Shown here: in pieces, positions 8,501-16,498 of the stretch | How positions within the stretch are numbered: position 1 is the first letter of the stretch | How the letters are laid out: each line of letters starts with the position of its first letter | DNA from: Chlorogloeopsis sp. ULAP01 | GTDB lineage: Bacteria > Cyanobacteriota > Cyanobacteriia > Cyanobacteriales > Nostocaceae | Length of the DNA stretch: 64,000 bases | Reading direction: 5' to 3' | Assembly: GCF_030381805.1 (NCBI RefSeq) | Contig: NZ_JAUDRH010000001.1 | Coordinates: 372,001-436,000 of the forward strand | Program-made: the position numbers and the translations under genes | The notes under the pieces: generated by a model | What the model was told of the DNA's origin: nothing | Seen by the model: the letters and a program-made list of their open reading frames with translations, nothing else | The model's database searches: none

Positions 8501-11146
8501 GGTTTTCGTATCGAACTTGGTGAGATTGAGGCGGTACTAGAAGAACACCCAGCGATTCGGGAAGTGGCGGTAGTTTCTAGGCAGGTACAAGGCGACCCTC
8601 GTTTAGTCGCATATATAGTACCATCATCCCAACACCTTGACTTTCAAGAAACAATTTTAGAACAGCAGCATATTGCCAACTATCAAACAGTTTATGACGA
8701 AATTTACAGTCAAAATCACAGCTTTTCTCAGCTAGACTCTACAATTAGCCTCAGATCATGGATTAGCAGTGATACTAATCAGCCGCTACCGGAAGCAGAG
8801 ATAATTGAATATGCAGACAGCACAGCACAACGTATCCTCTCAGTTGTGCAACCTAAAAGGGTATTAGAGATTGGCTGTGGTACTGGTGTGATTTTGTTGC
8901 GGATAGCTCCTCACTGCACGCATTATTGTGGTACAGATATCTCAGATGTAGCTTTGCGTTACACTCAGCAGCAATTGGCAATCCATCAACCAGATATTCT
9001 TGCTAAAGTTTCATTTTTGCATAGAGCAGCGCACAACTTTCAAGACATAGCAACCGAACAGTTTGACACCATTATTTTAAATGAAGTTGTGCAGAATTTT
9101 CCTACCATTGAATATTTTATCGATGTTTTACAAAGTGCTGTCAAGGTTGTCCAGCCAGGAGGATATATTTTTCTGGGTGGTGTACGCAGTTTGCCACTTT
9201 TAGAAGCTTTTCACACCTGGGTGCAGTTAGATCGAGTTCCGCCTGCATGGAGTACAGCACAACTTTACCAACGGGTGCAAGAACAATTATCTGCTGAGAA
9301 GGAATTAATTATCAATCCAGGCTTCTTCATCGAGCTACAAAAATATCTGCCAGAAATTAGTTATGTACAGATTTCGCCTAAACGTGGTAAATATCACAAT
9401 GAGCTGACAAAATTTCATTACGATGTGATTCTTCATATCAAAGCAGAAGTAAATTTAACTGCGGATAGTTTGTGGTTAAATTGGCATGAGGAAAAACTCA
9501 CGTTAACTGCTGTACGTCAGTTATTAAAGTCTAGCGCACCAGCAACACTAGGGCTACGAAGTATACCCAATGCTCGTGTAGAAACAGCGGCAAAAGCAGT
9601 AGAATTACTGAGACAAGATTCAGGAATACAAACTATTGGTGAACTCAAACAAGCCTTGCAGTCAAATTTTTCACCATTAGGTGTTGATCCTGAAGAATTT
9701 TGGACTTTGAGCCAAGATTTACCGTATACAGTAGATATCAGTTGGGCTAACGCTGCTATTGATGGTAGTTACGATGTACTGTTTTGCCGATACTCAGATA
9801 ATTCTACAAATCTTGTTCCTGGATTTGGTGCGATCGCCACTAATCCTCAACAGTCATTAGATGCCTATGCTAACAAACCCTTGCACAGCCAGAGCAAATT
9901 AACTTCAGAATGGATTCTAGAAATAACCAGCTATCTACGAGAAAAATTGCCTGAGTACATGATTCCTGTGAATTTTGTCACTCTAGAAGCACTACCACTG
10001 ACACCTAATGGCAAGGTAGATTATCAAGCATTACCCGCCCCTCAGCAAATACGTTCTCGTTTTACAGAAACTTTGATTTTTCCCCGTGATAGTTTAGAAC
10101 TTCAACTCGCCCAAATTTGGGAAGACATTTTAGATATTCACCCCGTTGGTGTGACGGAGAACTTCTTTGACTTGGGAGGTCATTCGCTGGCGGCTGTGCG
10201 TTTGATGGCACAGATTCGGACTAAATTAAATCAAGATCTGCCTTTATCTATCCTCTTTCAAGGAATCACAATTGAAAAATTAGCGAGTATTTTACGCCAG
10301 CAGTCTGATGTAAACACTCACAATCCTTTAATACCTCTTCAACCTCACGGTTCCAAAAGACCTTTCTTTTGTTTGCATCCAGCTGGTGGTAATGTGCTTT
10401 GCTACTACGAATTAGCCCGTCATCTGCAACCAGACCGACCAATTTACGGACTGCAAGCATTGGGTTTAGATGGAGAACAACAGCCTTACAACCGCATTGA
10501 AGATATAGCTGCTTACTATATTCAATTTATACATACTATCCAACCAACAGGCCCTTATCTTTTGGGAGGTTGGTCTATGGGTGGTGCGATCGCTTTTGAA
10601 ATAGCACAGCAGTTACATCAGCAGGGCGATCGAGTTGATTTACTAGCTTTGTTCGATAGCCTAGCACCAATTCCTCAAAACAAGCCGACAAATATTAGTG
10701 AGTATAACGATGCCAAAATGCTATTCCAACTGGCTCATGATATGGCTAGTTTAACTGGTAGAAATTTGGCCATTTCTGAGCAACAACTTCAGCAATTAAA
10801 GCCAGATGAGCAATTGCAATATTTCTTAGAACAAGCAAAGATAGCTAATCTTTTCCCTCCAGATGTTGGACAGCAGCAACTTAGTAATCTTCTGCAAGTT
10901 TTCCAGAATAACATCCAAGCCATATTAAATTATGTGCCGCAAGTTTATCCGCAGCGCATAGTTCTTTTTAGAGCCAGTGAAAATAACTTTAATCAAGAAC
11001 CACAAAACCAAACCTTGGGTTGGGATGAACTTTCCCTAGAATCAGTAGAGGTTGTAAATGTACCAGGGACACACTACACAATACTTACCAAACCTCACGT
11101 TCAAACTCTCCTAGAACAGTTGAGACATTATCTCGATCGAGATTAA
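2543..11146 (+). CDS. Terminal NRPS: C-A(Thr)-PCP-C-A-MT-PCP-TE
   Basis: A 2867-residue two-module synthetase. C1 begins near residue 49 and has HHIVADGWS at about 177. A1 spans roughly 505-1020. Its pocket reads D235 F236 W239 N278 I299 G301 M322 V330 H331, the classical threonine code. PCP1 (FFALGGDSI) is near 1047. C2 (about 1119-1560, HHAILDGWS) has the YPLTMLQMGMLFH start typical of D-C-L type domains. A2 (about 1583-2480) carries a SAM methyltransferase (VLEIGCGTG, about 2107) between its A8 and A10 cores, the position used by N-methyltransferases. PCP2 is near 2540. The type I thioesterase (about 2605-2867) shows GWSMGG, an Asp in LFDS and GTHYT. The C-terminal TE makes this the release protein of its pathway. 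A2 specificity (FDSSVAG, NEYGPTEATVW) is unassigned. The MFS gene follows after 14 bases. Confidence 0.96.
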   Translation: MSNFSENLGDISPEQYELLQLLLKKRGISKPEQRTIPKRIEQSHCQLSFAQQRLWFLNQLNPDSSVYNMPAAIGVQGSLNIAALTQTFNEIARRHEILRTSFVTVNGKPIQIINPTVSIPLSVVNLQDLPDAKRQTEVTRLIKEEAEKPFDLTQTPLLRTTLLQLDVTEYVLLLTIHHIVADGWSIDVLIREVMVLYEAFCGDQPSPLAELPIQYADFALWQSQYLQGEVLANQLAFWREKLGNHPPVLELPTDRPRPAIQTFRGATQSFSLSAEVTEAFKTLSQTEGTTLFVTLLAAFKTLLYRYTGQEDILLGSPIANRNRAETEGLIGFFVNTLVLRTDVSGNPSFRELIARVHEQASTAYAHQDIPFEQLAAELQPERDLSRNPLIQVMFVLENRSTSLGELGDLKLSLLEINTAIAKFDLTLILSETSQGLNGCLEYSTDLFDAATITQMVRHFQTLVGGIAVNPDQHLTNLPLLSAAEQHQLLYEWNHPEISYPQHYCIHQLFEQSAQQTPEAIAVVFEDQQLTYQALNQQANQLAHYLRSLGVKPGVKVGICVERSLWMIVGILGILKAGAAYIPLDPSYPQERLAFIIQDAQLEVLLTQQQLLEVLPPHQVPVVSLDRDWQIIAHENQANPVCTATVDNLAYIIYTSGSTGQPKGVLVPHQNVTRLFEAVQLWFEFNQRDVWTLFHSIAFDFSVWELWGALLHGGKLVIVPYWLSRSPEAFYQLLCKQNVTVLNQTPSAFRQLIQAEESLNHQLALRLVIFGGEALEISSLQPWFERHGDQYPQLVNMYGITETTVHVTYRPITMADLQVNPGSVIGRPIPDLQVYILDQYQQLVPIGVSGEMYIGGGGLATGYLNRPDLTTEKFIPHPFNNQPDVRIYKSGDLARYLPNGDIEYLGRIDHQVKIRGFRIELGEIAGILTQHPAVQETAVLAKETSSGEKYLVAYVVFRHQQTATTSQLRNFLKKQLPDYTLPSVFVVVEALPLTANGKLDHQALPEPTTSRPELDTAFVSPRTPAERILAEIWSQVLGFAEIGIYDHFFALGGDSIRSIQVRSLAQERGLYFSLQQMFQHQTIHELIADVVIEENPQATTQSIAAFSLISEQERSQLSENIEDAYPLTMLQMGMLFHNEYDTDTPIYHNVASLHIQAPFAPQHFQTAAQQLIHRHPVLRTSFDLSNFSQPLQLVHKNVTVALQVEDLSHLSIVEQEEILNAQLEAQKRHKFDWTSPPLLRFHIYRRSSQTFQFNFSEHHAILDGWSVATMLTELFENYFSLLQGETPTVKLAPGIAFRDFVALQQTALQSQESQDYWNQKLKGCIMTRIPREYQPKSATTSAIIAFPVPIIDETSNGLQQLAQIAKVSLKSVLVAAHIYVLSLLSGQSDVVTIMASHGRPETTDSDWSLGLFLTPLPLRMKLSGGTWIDLVQQTFAVEKELLPHRLYPLAQMQIDLGNQRLAETSVNFTRFHVYERLQQLSGLQIIDTQGFAMTDFALSAEFSSDVFSSQLQLFLMCNTSEFSEQQIEKIGDKYAQTLAVMAKEATANYQLAEVANQTVNEEEKQQLLAISTGQQINYPQYNYIHQLFAQQVTRVPDNLAVASEHQQLTYVQLNSSANQLANFLQDLGVVTETLVGICVERTPQMLVGILGILKAGGAYVPLDPSYPQQRLNFMLQDAKIAVLLTQKHLLPKFSHHNIKIICIDTDWEAIAQHSDAHPECEITSDNLAYIIYTSGSTGIPKGVEIIHKNLIHSTIARMNYYPEYDVNFLLLSSFAFDSSVAGIFWTLCCGGTLYLPQVGEEKEMRKLVKLISQYQISHLLSLPSLYALILEQAEIAQLTSLHTVIVAGEPCPKKLVQSHFELLKTASLYNEYGPTEATVWSSVYNCSWPETGISIPIGRPIPNTQIYILNSDGKLVPVGVTGELYIGGDGIARGYLGKPQLTAEKFIPNFFSDEPGARLYKTGDLARYRPDGNIEFLGRSDRQVKIRGFRIELGEIEAVLEEHPAIREVAVVSRQVQGDPRLVAYIVPSSQHLDFQETILEQQHIANYQTVYDEIYSQNHSFSQLDSTISLRSWISSDTNQPLPEAEIIEYADSTAQRILSVVQPKRVLEIGCGTGVILLRIAPHCTHYCGTDISDVALRYTQQQLAIHQPDILAKVSFLHRAAHNFQDIATEQFDTIILNEVVQNFPTIEYFIDVLQSAVKVVQPGGYIFLGGVRSLPLLEAFHTWVQLDRVPPAWSTAQLYQRVQEQLSAEKELIINPGFFIELQKYLPEISYVQISPKRGKYHNELTKFHYDVILHIKAEVNLTADSLWLNWHEEKLTLTAVRQLLKSSAPATLGLRSIPNARVETAAKAVELLRQDSGIQTIGELKQALQSNFSPLGVDPEEFWTLSQDLPYTVDISWANAAIDGSYDVLFCRYSDNSTNLVPGFGAIATNPQQSLDAYANKPLHSQSKLTSEWILEITSYLREKLPEYMIPVNFVTLEALPLTPNGKVDYQALPAPQQIRSRFTETLIFPRDSLELQLAQIWEDILDIHPVGVTENFFDLGGHSLAAVRLMAQIRTKLNQDLPLSILFQGITIEKLASILRQQSDVNTHNPLIPLQPHGSKRPFFCLHPAGGNVLCYYELARHLQPDRPIYGLQALGLDGEQQPYNRIEDIAAYYIQFIHTIQPTGPYLLGGWSMGGAIAFEIAQQLHQQGDRVDLLALFDSLAPIPQNKPTNISEYNDAKMLFQLAHDMASLTGRNLAISEQQLQQLKPDEQLQYFLEQAKIANLFPPDVGQQQLSNLLQVFQNNIQAILNYVPQVYPQRIVLFRASENNFNQEPQNQTLGWDELSLESVEVVNVPGTHYTILTKPHVQTLLEQLRHYLDRD

Positions 11147-11160
11147 TCCAGGAGAATTAA

Positions 11161-12510
11161 ATGGCGCAACATACTGTAGCCCGAAATATGAGAGTTTTTA
11201 CTTTCATTTGGTTTGGGCAACTAGTTTCACTGCTGGGTTCGAGTCTCACAGGCTTTGCACTGGGAGTTTGGGTTTATCAAAGAACTGGATCGGTTACACA
11301 GTATGCACTCATTTCTTTATTTTCATTACTACCGGGTCTTTTAATAGCACCGCTAGCCGGCGTTTTAGTAGACAGATGGGATCGACGCTGGCTGATGGTT
11401 TTTAGTGATGCTGGAGCAGGTTTAGGTAGTCTGATAATTGTCATGTTGCTGTGGCTGGGTAAACTCCAAGTTTGGCAAATTTACCTTGTTGTTGCCATCA
11501 GTTCAATGTTCAGTGCCTTCCAGTGGCCTGCTTATGCTGCTGTCACAACATTACTCGTTCCTAAACAGCACTTAGGGCGTGCTAATGGAATGGTACAGTT
11601 TGCAGAAGCAGTATCACGGTTAATTGCACCAGCCTTAGCAGGAATACTAGTGGTCTCAATCAATCTTCAAGGTGTGATATTGCTGGATAGTGTGAGTTTT
11701 GTTTTTGCGATCGCCACGCAGATGCTCGTTCGATTCCCTAAAATCAAAATTACTATCACAGATGAAGAGAAAAACAAATCTCTGCTACGGGAGGCGGTGG
11801 ATGGCTGGACATACATCACTACTCGACCAGGACTACTGGCATTGTTGATATTTTTTACTATCAAAAATTTTTTGGTAGGAACTGTCAACGTACTGATTAC
11901 ACCTTTAGTTCTATCTTTTACTTCCACTACTGTCTTAGGCACTGTACTATCAATTGGTGGCAGTGGTATGCTCCTCGGCAGTTGTGTGATGAGCTTTTGG
12001 GGTGGTTCACGGCGACGTATTCATGCTGTACTCGGCTTTACCCTGTTGGGTGGGTTATCTATTGTCATGGCTGGAATTAAACCTGCTGCACCAGTTTTCT
12101 TTGCAGCTGCGTTTACCTACTTCTTCGGCTTCCCCATTGTCAACAGTTGCGATCAAGCTATTTGGCAAAGCAAAGTTGAGCTTGCTGTCCAGGGACGAGT
12201 GTTTGCTTTGCGGCGTATGCTTACTTGGGGATCTCTGCCGCTTGCTAGTCTTGTGGCAGGCCCCTTAGCCGATCAAGTCTTTGAACCTTTACTTGTTCCG
12301 GGAGGGTTATTAGCCGGAAACCTTGGACAGATTATTGGTGTAGGGAAAGGATACGGCATTGCCCTATTATTTATTCTTATGGGAATACTAACTATGTTGG
12401 CCACAGTTGGCTTTTATTTATATCAACCGCTACGTTTATTAGAAACTCAACTACCTGATGTGATTACTGACAATACGCCAATTTCTAAGGAAAACATAAG
12501 ACAAAATTGA
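11161..12510 (+). CDS. MFS exporter, EntS-like
   Basis: A 449-residue major facilitator protein with about 12 hydrophobic segments. The motif GVLVDRWDRR in the first cytoplasmic loop is the MFS motif A of the drug/siderophore exporter branch (EntS-like, MFS_3). The start follows a strong AGGAG site and lies 14 bases after the thioesterase-bearing NRPS, so it is almost certainly in the same operon. The natural role is proton-driven export of the finished peptide across the inner membrane. The frame is intact. Export of the metabolite from the right-hand block is also possible, since both blocks may form one pathway. Confidence 0.9.
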   Translation: MAQHTVARNMRVFTFIWFGQLVSLLGSSLTGFALGVWVYQRTGSVTQYALISLFSLLPGLLIAPLAGVLVDRWDRRWLMVFSDAGAGLGSLIIVMLLWLGKLQVWQIYLVVAISSMFSAFQWPAYAAVTTLLVPKQHLGRANGMVQFAEAVSRLIAPALAGILVVSINLQGVILLDSVSFVFAIATQMLVRFPKIKITITDEEKNKSLLREAVDGWTYITTRPGLLALLIFFTIKNFLVGTVNVLITPLVLSFTSTTVLGTVLSIGGSGMLLGSCVMSFWGGSRRRIHAVLGFTLLGGLSIVMAGIKPAAPVFFAAAFTYFFGFPIVNSCDQAIWQSKVELAVQGRVFALRRMLTWGSLPLASLVAGPLADQVFEPLLVPGGLLAGNLGQIIGVGKGYGIALLFILMGILTMLATVGFYLYQPLRLLETQLPDVITDNTPISKENIRQN

Positions 12511-12559
12511 ATTATGGACGAATAACCGTGAACACTAAGTTAATTTGCGAGTTAGAGAA

Positions 12560-12780
12560 TTCGGCTCTTCTGATTTACAAAATCCTATCCCTTCTTTCTT
12601 CTTACCTTTACGTAAAGACGATACAGAACCATTGTTAGAAATACAACCTTTAATTAATGATTGTACTATGAAGGGAATTATAATTTAGTTATTGATTATA
12701 CTCAACAACCTATACCTGCTCTTTCACAAGAAAGTTGGAATTGGATCAGTGAACTTTTGCAATCTCAAGGAATAAGGTAG
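12560..12780 (+). pseudogene. DUF4058 family remnant, frameshifted
   Basis: No start codon begins this stretch, but two adjacent frames together give the C-terminal end of a DUF4058 protein, a family common in cyanobacteria. The first frame reads NPIPSFFLPLRKDDTEPLLE and onward to a stop near 12690. The second then gives YNLVIDYTQQPIPALSQESW and ends with TAG at 12778-12780. One frameshift near 12680-12690 separates them and the N-terminal two thirds is absent. It lies between two convergent operons and probably has no function. Short TAACTGT repeats follow at 12793-12809. Confidence 0.6.
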
Positions 12781-12806
12781 AAATAATAACCTTTAACTGT
12801 TAACTG

Positions 12807-14543
12807 TTAAACTTTCCATGTTCGAGATTGTTGCTGTGCTTGCCAAAGCTGTGCATAGCGTCCAGCACTCGAAATTAACTCCTCATAGTTGCCACGTTCG
12901 ACTATTCTTCCAGCTTCTAACACCAAAATCTGATCTGCACCAGTCACAGTGGAAAGTCGATGAGCAATCACCACAACCGTTTTATTTTCCACAAGTTGAT
13001 CAATTGCTCTTTGTACTGCGATCTCACTTTCCGTATCTAAAGCTGAGGTTGGTTCATCAAGGAGAACAATTGGTGCATCCTTGAGAATAGCGCGGGCGAT
13101 AGAAATTCGCTGTTTCTCACCGCCAGACAGCGCCCCGCCAACTTCACCAACTTTGGTGTTATACCCATTGGGTAGACGAGAAACGAATTCATGACAGTTA
13201 GCCGCCCGTGCTGCTGCTTCCACTTCCGCATCAGTTGCGTCGGGTTTGGCTAGGCGAATATTATTTAAGATGCTGTCATCAAATAAATAAACATCTTGAA
13301 AGACTACGGCAATATGTCCCATTAACTCTGTGACATCTACATTGCGGATATCAACACCACCGATTTTGATAGCACCACTTTTGACATCAGCATATCGACT
13401 AATCAGCTTGGTAATCGTTGTCTTACCACTGCCGGAACTGCCCACCAATGCTGTTAAGCTGCGTTCTGGTAAATGAAAGGAAACATCATGTAATACTAAT
13501 TCATTTTGATCAGCATAAGCAAAACTGACACGATCAAAGGTAATGTTAAATCTATCTATGGTAGTTAGTGGTTGAGAAATCGGTAATGGTGGAATTGCCA
13601 TCAACGCTTCAATTCTTTCTAGAGAGGTTTCCATTAAGTCAAAGATGGCAGTGAGGTTGCCAAAGATGGCAATAGGTTCACTAAAACGTGTAGCAATTAC
13701 AACTAAGGCGAAGACTTGCGGACTCTCTATACTGTCTTGAAGAATGTACAATACGCCCAAGGCTAATAATAAAATAATCCCCACTTGCACTACCATTGAC
13801 ATCAGTAATGCAGGCATAGTACTGAGACGCTGGGCGCGTGATTGAATTTGACGCTGGATAGATATTGCCTCACGCAATCGCCCTGACTGTTTTCCTACTT
13901 GTTTGGTAGCGCGTAGTATAGGTAAGCCTTGAGCATTTTCGATGATGCGAGAGGCGCTATTGGCATCAGCAACAGCTACCTCTCGTAACTCTGAGCCAGC
14001 AATAGCCCGTTGGCGTTGATAAATGGGAACTGCCAAAGGAAAGGTAAGCAGCATCGCAGTTGCTAATCGCCAGTCAATCAAGTAGGTAACAAAGATGATA
14101 ACTACGGGGACAACCATTGTTTTGATGATGATGGTTGCCATATTTCCGATAGAAAGTAGAGAATCGGTAACATTACCGCTTAAAACTACGTTCAAATCCC
14201 CAGAACGACGGCGGTTAAGTTGTTCTAGAGGTATTCGGCGTAATTGTTCCCCTAATTTCAACCGCATTTCATGGGCAGCATCAATGGAAACAATCCAGCC
14301 AAATTTTAGCTCCTGCCAGCGTAAGGCAAATTCGATGATGACGAGAAATGCCATGACAGCAACTAATGTCCAAACTCGGTTGGTGTTGATGGGATTTGCT
14401 GTCAGGGCTGAAAGGAGGGGAAAGAAAAGGGCAAAAATGATGCCTTGAATAATGGAGGCGATGACAGAGATGGTGAGAGACTCTTGTAAATTGGGGGCAT
14501 AAGAACCTGATGCTACCATCATCCGACGAAAGCTGTTAATCAT
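12807..14543 (-). CDS. ABC half-transporter (TMD-NBD), YbtQ-like
   Basis: A 578-residue fused exporter-type ABC half-transporter. The N-terminal half (about 1-310) has six hydrophobic stretches. The nucleotide-binding half has Walker A GSSGSGKT, signature LSGGEKQ, Walker B IVLLDEPTSALD and the switch His in IAHRLS. Pairs of such half-transporters next to an AraC regulator are typical of yersiniabactin-type loci, where YbtP/YbtQ form a heterodimer in the inner membrane involved in siderophore iron uptake. It lies 9 bases downstream of its partner on the same strand, and the pair ends convergently to the MFS gene. General export of a lipopeptide is the alternative. The frame is intact. Confidence 0.9.
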   Translation of the reverse strand: MINSFRRMMVASGSYAPNLQESLTISVIASIIQGIIFALFFPLLSALTANPINTNRVWTLVAVMAFLVIIEFALRWQELKFGWIVSIDAAHEMRLKLGEQLRRIPLEQLNRRRSGDLNVVLSGNVTDSLLSIGNMATIIIKTMVVPVVIIFVTYLIDWRLATAMLLTFPLAVPIYQRQRAIAGSELREVAVADANSASRIIENAQGLPILRATKQVGKQSGRLREAISIQRQIQSRAQRLSTMPALLMSMVVQVGIILLLALGVLYILQDSIESPQVFALVVIATRFSEPIAIFGNLTAIFDLMETSLERIEALMAIPPLPISQPLTTIDRFNITFDRVSFAYADQNELVLHDVSFHLPERSLTALVGSSGSGKTTITKLISRYADVKSGAIKIGGVDIRNVDVTELMGHIAVVFQDVYLFDDSILNNIRLAKPDATDAEVEAAARAANCHEFVSRLPNGYNTKVGEVGGALSGGEKQRISIARAILKDAPIVLLDEPTSALDTESEIAVQRAIDQLVENKTVVVIAHRLSTVTGADQILVLEAGRIVERGNYEELISSAGRYAQLWQAQQQSRTWKV

Positions 14544-14552
14544 ATAAAGTTA

Positions 14553-15539
14553 TTAGGAATAGGAGGTGATTGGAAGTTGTGAATTTCTCAGTCCCCATTC
14601 TTGGGCGCGGCGATGGTTATCCCATAAACGAGCGTAGAGTCCATTGGCATTCACAAGTTCTTGATGTGTTCCGCCTTCTACAATGCGTCCACTGTCGAGG
14701 ACAAGAATTTGGTCAGCGTTGATAATTGTGGAAAGACGGTGAGCTACAATTACTAGGGTTTTACCGATTGTTAGGGAAGCGATCGCCTGTTGAATTAATG
14801 CTTCATTTTCCGGATCAGCAAAGGCTGTGGCTTCGTCGAGGATGATAATCGGGTTATCTTGTAAAATAGCTCTGGCAATGGTAATTCTTTGTTTTTCTCC
14901 ACCAGATAAACGAGTGCCACGTTCGCCAGCAATGGTACCGTAACCTTGAGGTAATGCCAAAATAAAATCGTGTGCTTGTGCAGCTTTTGCAGCCGCTTCC
15001 ACCTCAGCATCTGTGGCGTGAGAACGCCCTAAACGAATATTTGCCCTAATGGTGTCATCCAACAAAAAGGTATCTTGAAACACGAAAGATACCTGCGACA
15101 TTAATGTATCACTAGTCATATTGCGCACATCTAAATAACCGATTTCTACTACTCCTGCATCCACATCCCAAAAGCGGGGAATTAACTTAGCAATGGTACT
15201 TTTACCTGCTCCCGATCGCCCTACCAAGGCTGTGACAGTACCTGCTTTGATGTAAAGATTTACATCCTTTAAGGCTGGATGATTAGCTTCTCCATAGGAG
15301 AATGTCACATCACGAAAGCGGATAGATGTATCTGATGGTTGCTGGGGATGTTCCGGTTCAGGGAGCGGTGGTTCTGCAAGCACTTTAGCAATACGCTTGG
15401 CGGCGGCGGCTGATTTATTGATGAACTGAGACAACCACATAATCGGGAATAAAGCTTCCATTACTCCTGATGAAAACAGCAAAAACAATATCAGAGTAGG
15501 AAATTCCAATGTTCCCTGAATCATTAACCAAGCTCCCAC
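14553..15539 (-). CDS. ABC half-transporter, C-terminal part (YbtP-like, frameshifted)
   Basis: This open frame holds the last membrane segments and the full ATPase domain of a second half-transporter: Walker A GRSGAGKS, signature LSGGEKQ, Walker B IIILDEATAFAD and the switch His in VAHRLS. The only possible start in frame is a GTG with no convincing ribosome site, and it falls in the middle of the membrane domain. The frame continues upstream past the GTG (residues ASLPTLLCVVTV) until about 15573, where it meets the gene at 15524-16342 in another frame. The two are the halves of one gene of about 595 codons. The break is a one-base change, real or from sequencing. Confidence 0.85.
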   Translation of the reverse strand: MGAWLMIQGTLEFPTLILFLLFSSGVMEALFPIMWLSQFINKSAAAAKRIAKVLAEPPLPEPEHPQQPSDTSIRFRDVTFSYGEANHPALKDVNLYIKAGTVTALVGRSGAGKSTIAKLIPRFWDVDAGVVEIGYLDVRNMTSDTLMSQVSFVFQDTFLLDDTIRANIRLGRSHATDAEVEAAAKAAQAHDFILALPQGYGTIAGERGTRLSGGEKQRITIARAILQDNPIIILDEATAFADPENEALIQQAIASLTIGKTLVIVAHRLSTIINADQILVLDSGRIVEGGTHQELVNANGLYARLWDNHRRAQEWGLRNSQLPITSYS

Positions 15540-16342
15540 CGTGACAACACAAAGTAAAGTGGGTAAGGATGCATAATTAAAAAGCCCAGACGACCAGCAA
15601 GTTGAGTTTTATTTGTCCATGCTCTGACGCGCTGGGTAAAATCATCCAAGGACATACTGTAACGGATAAAAGAAGTTGTACCATCATCAAAAGTGCGGAC
15701 AACTTGCATCCCTTGGACAAACTCAATTACTGTGCCGTTAATTTGCTCATTTGCTTGATCGTAAGCTTGGCGTTCTCTGGCATGATCTTGCATTGCTAAA
15801 CGCATAAATATCAATCCAATGGGCGCAGGTGCAAGAGTAGCCAATGTCATTCGCCAATCCGCCAAAAATAATACAATTAAAGTTACTAAAGGTGCGCTGT
15901 AAGCACGGGCAATAAAGGGTGTACTATCAGCTACAAAAGTGTGGAGTTCTTTAACATCATCTTGGACAATCTTTTTAATTGTGCCAGAGCCAGTTGTCAC
16001 CACATAACCCAGGGGTAGACGCGCTAGATGTTCGGCAATTTGGATGCGAATAATTTCTTCTAATTTGAAAGCCGCCATATGAGAAACACGAAATACCCAA
16101 ACCCGCGAGATAAAAGTAATAAAAGTAGCAATAACTGATGCTGTAATCAATAACCAAAGACGCTGAGTATTGACATTAGCAGATAATAATTCTCCCACAA
16201 TCAAAGGAATCGTTAATAATGAAGCTAAAGTGGTGATTGTATTCAAAACCGACAGTGACATTGCCGTAATTATTCGTTCTTTTACTGGCTTAACTATTTG
16301 CCATACACCAGTTTCTGATTGATTATTTGTTGTCTTGTCCAT
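15524..16342 (-). CDS. ABC half-transporter, N-terminal part (YbtP-like, frameshifted)
   Basis: The N-terminal half of the same gene: a cytoplasmic lead of about 20 residues, then exporter-type membrane segments (residues about 25-250) with the coupling helix region and the phrase RAWTNKTQLAGRLGFLI. After this phrase the frame runs into about 20 unrelated residues and stops, while the neighbouring frame continues the expected sequence (ASLPTLLCVVTVGAWLM). The change lies near 15573-15583 by a short T-run and the ttaattatgca stretch. If the defect is real, the YbtP/YbtQ-like pair loses one subunit unless slippage restores it. The start is the first ATG after a 156-base gap to araC. Confidence 0.85.
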   Translation of the reverse strand: MDKTTNNQSETGVWQIVKPVKERIITAMSLSVLNTITTLASLLTIPLIVGELLSANVNTQRLWLLITASVIATFITFISRVWVFRVSHMAAFKLEEIIRIQIAEHLARLPLGYVVTTGSGTIKKIVQDDVKELHTFVADSTPFIARAYSAPLVTLIVLFLADWRMTLATLAPAPIGLIFMRLAMQDHARERQAYDQANEQINGTVIEFVQGMQVVRTFDDGTTSFIRYSMSLDDFTQRVRAWTNKTQLAGRLGFLIMHPYPLYFVLSRWELG

Positions 16343-16433
16343 AAAAATTTATATTTGGTTAATTTTAGTTTTCATTATGAGTACCTTGACACACAGATAA
16401 ACTCTCTGTTTGCCAGTTTAAATTGCTAAAACC

Positions 16434-16458
16434 CTATTGACTACCCCTATACGGATCT
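16434..16458. promoter_or_regulatory. Possible binding site for the AraC-type regulator
   Basis: The stretch centres on GACTACCCCTA (16439-16449) followed by TACGGATCT. It lies in the 156-base gap upstream of the ABC operon. The same 11 bases, again preceded by ATTG-like bases and followed by TACGGA, occur at 22748-22777 in the divergent promoter region. Two copies at the two intergenic regions expected to be controlled make a shared operator plausible. No experimental consensus for this regulator is known to me. Confidence 0.35.
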
Positions 16459-16498
16459 AAAATTACCCCAAAATGAAGAACTTGAAAACGCTGCTGTT

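Noticed and set aside
14095..14448. 117-codon open frame on the plus strand
   Set aside because: Antisense to the membrane domain of an intact ABC transporter; composition is that of a frame shadow.
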